From the NCBI GenBank assembly GCA_029948255.1, contig JALIZF010001918.1, forward strand, positions 1,364,001 to 1,428,000: a stretch of DNA of 64,000 nt. Direction: 5' to 3'. Numbering within the stretch: the stretch's first letter is position 1; the number at the start of each line of letters is the position of its first letter. The DNA is from Telmatactis stephensoni (Eukaryota; Cnidaria; Anthozoa; Actiniaria; Isophelliidae). Shown here in pieces: positions 58,640 through 64,000 of this stretch. The notes under the pieces were generated by a model. The model was not told the DNA's origin and did not search any database. It worked only from the letters and a program-made list of their open reading frames with translations. The translations under genes were made by a program, and so were the position numbers.

Positions 58640-59719
58640 CGTGACACCATAATTTCTACCATTGCATGCTTAAGATCCAATTCTTATCACATTCGCCAGT
58701 CAGAGGAAAATAACGTGAAAACAAAATAATTTTATTTGCCCATTTTCTCTGTATTTTTCCCCTCCCATCCCCAAGCAATCCAATAGTAAACAAGATATCT
58801 TGTTGCGGTGCTTGACCCGGGACAGCGAACAACGAAGCCCAAGCTGCAACTAAACACAAGCCAAACTTTGCTTTTACTGTCAGCACAAGATTGCTGAAAC
58901 TTTCAAATCATCAACATGGATATATAGATGAGCTTTAGAGTTAAGATTAGATTAAATGTAGCTAAAGGATGATACATTAAACGAATAATGGTTGAAATGT
59001 ACTGAGTTTTTATTTAATATAGGGATCAAATTACGCGTCGCTGTCCAAACTGCACGTCTTACATTCATTTGGTAATCGCTAATGAATGGATATGCCAATA
59101 CGCTTTTAAAGATTCCTTGAAAGAGTCAATAATTGATCGATTTCGACTAATTGTCTGGTCAATATAGTCTAACAATACAGGGATTCATTCAAACTTTCTG
59201 TCATCAATGTCACGCTTACTGTCACGGATACTAACCAATGACAATCGTTGCCTGGTGGATTGTGTGACGAGACAGTGTCGCGGCGGGCTTTGCTTTACTA
59301 CTGCAACGTAATGCCCTAGAGCAAGAGACGCCGATACACACAACTCTACCAAGAAAGGCTTTGAATCAGGAAAATCCTCTACAGTAGTGCCCTTCATTTG
59401 AGTTGTCATCTAGTTTTGTGGCTTGGTGTTGTATTTGTGGTGTTAGATCTAAGAAATTGCCAACAGTTGACTTGAACGTCTTTGCTACTACAAGTATTAC
59501 TACATCATTGACAAGAGGTCGTAACCGTTCTACTACGAGCAACTACAACTGTCAAGGGAAAACTTTTACTCGTACAAATATTGACATCGCCTCGTTATTC
59601 ACACCGTTAGCTGAAGTCAAGATTTGAGGATTGTGGACAGAGTATTTTGGGGTGTTTTGGTTGTCGAATATTATATTCACAGAACATTTTATATTGAGTA
59701 AGAATTTTCAACGTCAATC
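58640..59719. other. Region upstream of the CDK inhibitor gene
   Basis: No exon recognised. The plus-strand frame at 59,403-59,627 has no ATG of its own near the start and no domain, and would fit a 5' UTR of the next gene. I could not pick a TATA box or transcription start with confidence. Confidence 0.4.
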
Positions 59720-60127
59720 ATGACTGAGGAAAATTCTCGGAATGGAGTGCAGAGGAATTTGTTTGGAACTGTACCCAGTGATCATGCAAAAACACAGGAA
59801 AATTTATATCTGGAAGCTAAGAGAATCACGAAGGAAAAGTCGCAGAAATGGAATTTTGATTTTGAAAATTTCCAACCGCTTCCTGGGCGTTATAAGTGGG
59901 AGCGGATTGGAAAAAGATTACAGCACACTCGACGCTCCCCGACACCTGAAAACACAGAGGCAAGTCAGAAAACTTGTATTTCTAAAAGACATTACAACTT
60001 AAGGCAAAGAGATTCCAGTACACAGGAAAATATAGGGCCACATCAAGCTGTGTTACCACCATCGACCAAGAAACGAAAACAATCAATCAAGAAAAAAAGA
60101 ACACTTACGAAAGATACTCACAGTTAG
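59720..60127 (+). CDS. Cyclin-dependent kinase inhibitor, p21/p27 (CDI) family
   Basis: A 135-residue protein in one exon from ATG 59720. Family members bind cyclin-CDK complexes in the nucleus and arrest the cell cycle at G1. The CDI domain is clear: RNLFG (residues 12-16, the cyclin-docking RxLF-type motif), then a helical linker, KWNFDF (43-48, which enters the CDK N-lobe) and GRYKWE (56-61). The tail is basic, with a TP site (RSPTPENT, about 71-78) and a likely nuclear signal KKRKQSIKKKR. Vertebrate p27 is about 198 residues and p21 164, so this is a short form. It has no introns in the coding part, unlike vertebrate CDKN1 genes. Confidence 0.9.
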   Translation: MTEENSRNGVQRNLFGTVPSDHAKTQENLYLEAKRITKEKSQKWNFDFENFQPLPGRYKWERIGKRLQHTRRSPTPENTEASQKTCISKRHYNLRQRDSSTQENIGPHQAVLPPSTKKRKQSIKKKRTLTKDTHS

Positions 60128-61455
60128 CAATACCTAATTACCTAGCAAAAAAACTGTTTTATATTAAAACATTCTACTTGTATAATATACAATACATAGA
60201 TTTTATATTAGTTGGAAAAAGTTGGAATAATTGTTTAAGCTGAGCCGCGTAGCTGTAAAGAGGTTAAATTTAGTACGACATCAAAACTTGTCAAATTTAT
60301 TGTTTAAAATTCTATAAATTTGTTTAGAAAGCTTTCACTTATCTTTCTGTACTTTATTTACGTTTAAATATCGACAAGAAAGGATTTACGAGCGGATAAT
60401 TTTGATACAGTTTGACATGTTCTGCGTGGAGCGTCGATTTTCACGGTTGACTGGTTGGTGATGTCGTTGGCAGTTGATAGTAAACAAACCTGTGTCACAC
60501 AACATCATTATTTCTTGTACTGCTAATGTACAAACATTACGACAGGCTAGCAATGTCTAGTAAAGCTGAGTGTTACTTAACTCTCTCTTTGTTTCAGAAA
60601 TATAAAGCAAACTGAAAAATTGTATAAAATCTGTAAAAACAATTGACCGGCTAAACCAACGAACCACCGTTCTCTCGGCCTGGTTGGGAAGCCCCGGACA
60701 ATCATTAATGATTTTAACATGTTTTCTCCCACCAGATGCTGAATTTGAAAATATAAATAGTGTGAAAATGACACTATTGGATTCCTGTGGTTTAGTTTAC
60801 CACAGGCTTCCCAATGTTGGCAAAAAGACAAGCGAAAATATATATAAAGAAAATCTTTTTATATGCCATTAATGGCTCTGAAAAATTTATGTTCCTTTAC
60901 TTAAATGATAATCAGAAGGCCTTTTCTATTTGTTGACCTTCTCTATCTATCAACTACATCATTATTCTGCCTTCCCCATCTCTCTCCAAGCTTGTGAAGC
61001 TGAAGCACGTCTGCTTGCTGAAACAAAACGCTCTGACTTTAAAAACGAAACTGATTAAGCACGTGTTGAAATATTTCCATTATGAACTGACTTACCCTCT
61101 CCACCCTTAGGAGAAATTAATCGTGAACATTTGTGACGTTCTGCTGACTGACGTCTGCTGACGACAAGCCAGAAGGAGACTTTCTAGGGAATGGTCACTG
61201 GGAGTGCCTATCGATAATTTTACATTTTTCCATCAGTCTATTTTTGCCACAGACGCTTAGCATTACCTAATAAGGTGTCGAGATATTTCTGCTAAGGTCA
61301 TTAACTCAATTGTATGGTTTATTGGACTTCCCCTACCTCCTTATTTGTGTAAAAGCTACCTCACTGTTGGAGTAAAAACACGAAAGAACATTAAAAATTT
61401 TGTACCTTAAACTAAACCGATGTGTACTGAACGCTGTGATGAGGCAATTTATATT
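60128..61455. other. Downstream of the CDK inhibitor gene, probable 3' UTR then intergenic
   Basis: AT-rich sequence follows the stop ('atattaaaac' at 60,161), compatible with a 3' UTR. No other gene recognised. The frames at 60,577-60,872 lack recognisable domains. Confidence 0.4.
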
Positions 61456-61514
61456 TAGTCTCCTTAGCAGCCTTTTTTTGTGTGACGACACAAAAAAAGG
61501 CTGCTAAGGAGACT
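61456..61514. mobile_element. 59-bp perfect hairpin element with 10-bp direct repeat
   Basis: Arms of 28 bases ('tagtctccttagcagcc' then a T-run) are exact complements around a 4-base loop. AATTTATATT stands at both sides (about 61446-61455 and 61515-61524). A similar terminal sequence, 'tagcctcctctgcag', bounds the repeat at 63,616. Confidence 0.75.
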
Positions 61515-61798
61515 AATTTATATTAGTCTTATGATCAACTTGCTCAGTAGTATTATTTTATTCAGTTGGAACTGTAATTATAGAGATCAATTTCTCAATA
61601 CACTTTGAAGTGTAAACCATTGTTAACTATTCAAAGAAGTCCTTAAGGTCCCTGCATTGTTTGGTTTCAATAGTCAGACGGTGTCTATTTATAGATTCCC
61701 GTTACCTTGGTTACCAGGTGTGGGAACAAAATAGCAGACATGAAGGTCTGTGACACTCTACTTAAGTTGAGAACAAGACGTGAGATTTAACATTCGTT

Positions 61799-61985
61799 CG
61801 TGACTACGTACCGTGACGACGTCGCGACGCTACGATCAAGACGCCATTTCGCTTGTTTTTGTTGTTTCTTAATTTGCATGTCAATGACGTCATTGTCGAT
61901 TTGGAACAGATTCGAATTCGTCAGGGCGCGCGGCATCCTCTTTCACTTCGCGTCGCGTTTGCCAAATTTTTCTAATAGCACACGA
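61799..61985. repeat. Copy related to the 38,613 MITE interior
   Basis: 'cgtgacgacgtcgcgacg' and 'aagacgccattt' follow the same order as in 38,690-38,735. It is divergent and its ends are not clear. Confidence 0.45.
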
Positions 61986-62103
61986 TGCTTAGGCTCTGTC
62001 TAAACGAGGAAACGTTTCCAGAAACGTGTTTCCGTAGAATGTTTCCTGGGTGGCTAAACACGTCCCAAAACTAACTGACGCACGCGTGCATGGACTTGTG
62101 ATG

Positions 62104-62550
62104 TAGACAAGGCGCAAAACTGAAAAAGTCGATCGCAAAAAGTGCAGAAGGCATTTTGGGGTAGAGGCTGGTAACATAACTATTCTAAACCAATTTTTCA
62201 TGCTGAATTCGAATATAACAGTTACCAAGACGCATTCTGTAATCTTATACTATAAATGACGTACTGTGTGAATAATGCTACAGTCATTTCATACTAACGG
62301 CTTTTTCATGTAATTCCAAAAGTTCCCAAACTTAAAAACAATTGCCATGGCTTGAAAGAGCATATCAAAATCAGTAAAACTGTGAAGTTTGAAGGATATC
62401 AGTTGAAAAATCAAGGAGATACGAATTTTCAAAAATCGAAATTTTGTGTAAAAACACCTACAGTTATGCAAGAGATACAAACAAATTTCGTTTTTTGAAA
62501 ATTCGTATCTCCTTGATTTTTCAACTGATATCCTTCAAACTTCACAGTTT
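62104..62550. mobile_element. Palindromic 'tagacaaggcgca' MITE, truncated copy C
   Basis: Contains a full left arm and loop, plus the first 90 or so bases of the right arm, of the family described at 27,691. It breaks off at 'cttcacagttt'. Confidence 0.8.
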
Positions 62551-63708
62551 CGTTAAATTGGAGCGTGTGCTCGCTGCGAGGAAAAATAGTTTAAAAATAC
62601 TTCAAAATTATGAAATTGCCCGGCGTGTACTCGCTATTACTCGCTGCGAGTAAAAATGTACTCTGTCGCTCCCTGCAAGTGCTTTCAGCGAGAGTGGAAA
62701 ATGGCCTTTGGCTGTCGGACGCGCGCGCTGTTTGTGCATAGATTTGTAGTGCTTTATTGTCAGTTGCTAAGCAATGACGCAGTATGGCTTCGCGATGCAG
62801 TTTGAAGAAAAAAAATCCAGAAGAGCTTTGGCTCTCTTGCCTTTTGCAGTTTGGATTATGACGTAATCGCTCATTATACATCATAGCTTTCTGACATCAT
62901 AATTAGCGTGAGCACGATCGAGAAAAAGTCACATGATCAATGTTTACAAGGAGCCTAGTGGTTCTGATTGCTTTGTTCAAAGGTAGGTTTCCAATTGATA
63001 TAAATGAGTGGGTTATACGAACAAACGATATTCATTCATAGATGGAGACGAGGAAATATTTTTGTTGGAAGAACGGAAGGACTGAGCATCGCATCGGCAT
63101 AAGCGTATAGTAGAATCAGGGCTGCTGGTAGAATCAACTATATACAAACAAGTTGAATAAGAAAACGAAAAGATGAATGACAAGAATGAGACATGACAAA
63201 TTCTTGAGAGTACTAACACCAGTAAAACCACACCATGTACCATCGTTCGACAGTAGAAAAGCAAAGCTACAGTTGTTGCGTGCAAATGCAGAAGTCGCAT
63301 CATGTGTTAACGTGCGGCTTTAAGATAGCGCGCAACAAATTCCTTCGTGTAGCACATAAAAGTTGGATGCTGGATGGAATTTTGTGTTGCAGACTTGAGC
63401 CACTAGTCATTAATAGTAACCTTTGCAAGCAAACTGTGGCTGCACCAAACCAACATCGTTGGGATCGAGGTCGTGGAACCAAACGTTTCAGGAAAAACGT
63501 GTTTGATCTTTCAGTATTATTCAGTGCTAATAAATCCTCTTCAATCAAGAGAGCATAAATGTATGCTTTTATAGTTCATTATATTCCAATCAAAATTAGA
63601 CTATACATTAAATAACTGTAGCCTCCTCTGCAGTCAATATCTTGGGTTTGGGCTTCCTGCGGTAGCCCTGCGGAGGAGGCTACAGCAACTCTTTCTTGAC
63701 GTTTTTAG
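62551..63708. other. Intergenic or intron, no exon seen
   Basis: The plus-strand frame at 63,235-63,558 has no recognisable domain. Upstream exons of the Ig-domain gene may lie here but were not identified. Confidence 0.4.
63616..63684. repeat. Short foldback element, 'tagcctcctctgcag' ends
   Basis: 'ctgtagcctcctctgcag' and its near complement bound about 69 bases, 25 bases before the acceptor of the Ig exon. Confidence 0.7.
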
Positions 63709-64000
63709 TTTGCATTGGTGGTCGTCCTGCAACAATTGACCAATCAAATACACCCAAAACAATACATGCGATTGTAGGAGCCCGCGCAACGCTACAATGT
63801 CACTACAGCGGTTATCCTTTACCTCAAGTTGTATGGATGAAGAGCAAGAAAATATTGAAAGACTGCAGTCGTTGCGTGACAAAGATAGATAACGCATCAC
63901 CAGGCATAGGGAAACTACATGTCACACCTTACCGCAAGGATGACTTTGGAGGGTATATTTGTAAAGTAAGAAACCAAGATGGATTTGCTAGTGCGACCAT
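63709..64000 (+). CDS. Ig-like (I-set) domain protein, partial exon
   Basis: Acceptor 'gtttttag' at 63,701-63,708, then an open frame in phase 1 that runs to the window edge. It encodes a typical I-set domain: lead-in GARATLQC (first Cys), PLPQVVWMKSKK (core Trp), then LHVTPYRKDDFGGYICKVRN (Tyr-x-Cys second Cys) and GFASAT. Such domains occur in cell-adhesion molecules and receptor kinases; which one cannot be told from a single exon. Neighbouring exons are outside the window or unrecognised. Confidence 0.85.

Noticed and set aside
63235..63558. 107-codon plus-strand frame before the Ig exon
   Set aside because: No recognised domain or matching splice phase to the Ig exon at 63709; possibly UTR or chance.

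Overview
This is a eukaryotic, intron-rich, AT-rich animal window crowded with transposons. The gene content (an axonemal dynein-assembly gene, an ADP-ribosyl cyclase, a p21/p27-type CDK inhibitor, an Ig-domain gene) and the repeat mix (RLE-type and CR1/L2-like LINEs, BEL/Pao, TTAA-flanked DNA elements, many foldback MITEs) fit an invertebrate. An anthozoan cnidarian such as a stony coral is my best guess, but that is inference and not proven by the sequence.

Host genes, all on the + strand:
(1) TTC12 orthologue, 19 exons from 1,619 to 28,698. The joined frame is open with consistent splice phases and gives about 692 residues. The exon before 1,619 was not found.
(2) CD38/ADP-ribosyl-cyclase family gene, 8 exons from 39,202 to 54,389. 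It has an N-terminal signal peptide, conserved catalytic residues and a C-terminal membrane helix, so it would be a type I membrane ectoenzyme. Exon 1 carries one 1-base frameshift.
(3) Single-exon CDK inhibitor (CDI domain) at 59,720-60,127.
(4) An Ig-like (I-set) exon from 63,709 that runs off the end of the window.

Mobile elements fill most of the rest. TTC12 introns hold a decayed RLE-type LINE (about 8.1-12.7 kb), tRNA-derived SINEs, hAT-like, Tc1-like and TTAA-flanked elements, and large palindromes. The gap between TTC12 and the cyclase gene (28.7-39.2 kb) holds a 2.6 kb palindromic TTAA element with three other elements nested in it, a foldback element with a MITE nested inside, and a second RLE-LINE fragment. 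Intron 4 of the cyclase gene contains a complete 3.9 kb TA-flanked transposon. It carries an intact DD34E transposase and, divergently, a gene for a DM-domain (doublesex/DMRT-type) protein. Intron 5 holds a BEL/Pao remnant and a TTAA element, possibly inside a larger element. Just 3' of the cyclase gene is a 2.57 kb Mutator-like foldback element with a 10-bp target duplication and several elements nested in it.

The strongest candidate for something undescribed is the Tc1/mariner-like transposon with the DM-domain cargo gene (41,740-45,636). Secondary points are an array of about 23 copies of a 37-bp unit, each containing a splice-acceptor-like sequence, directly before cyclase exon 4, and tandem duplication of a TTC12 exon end together with its splice donor.
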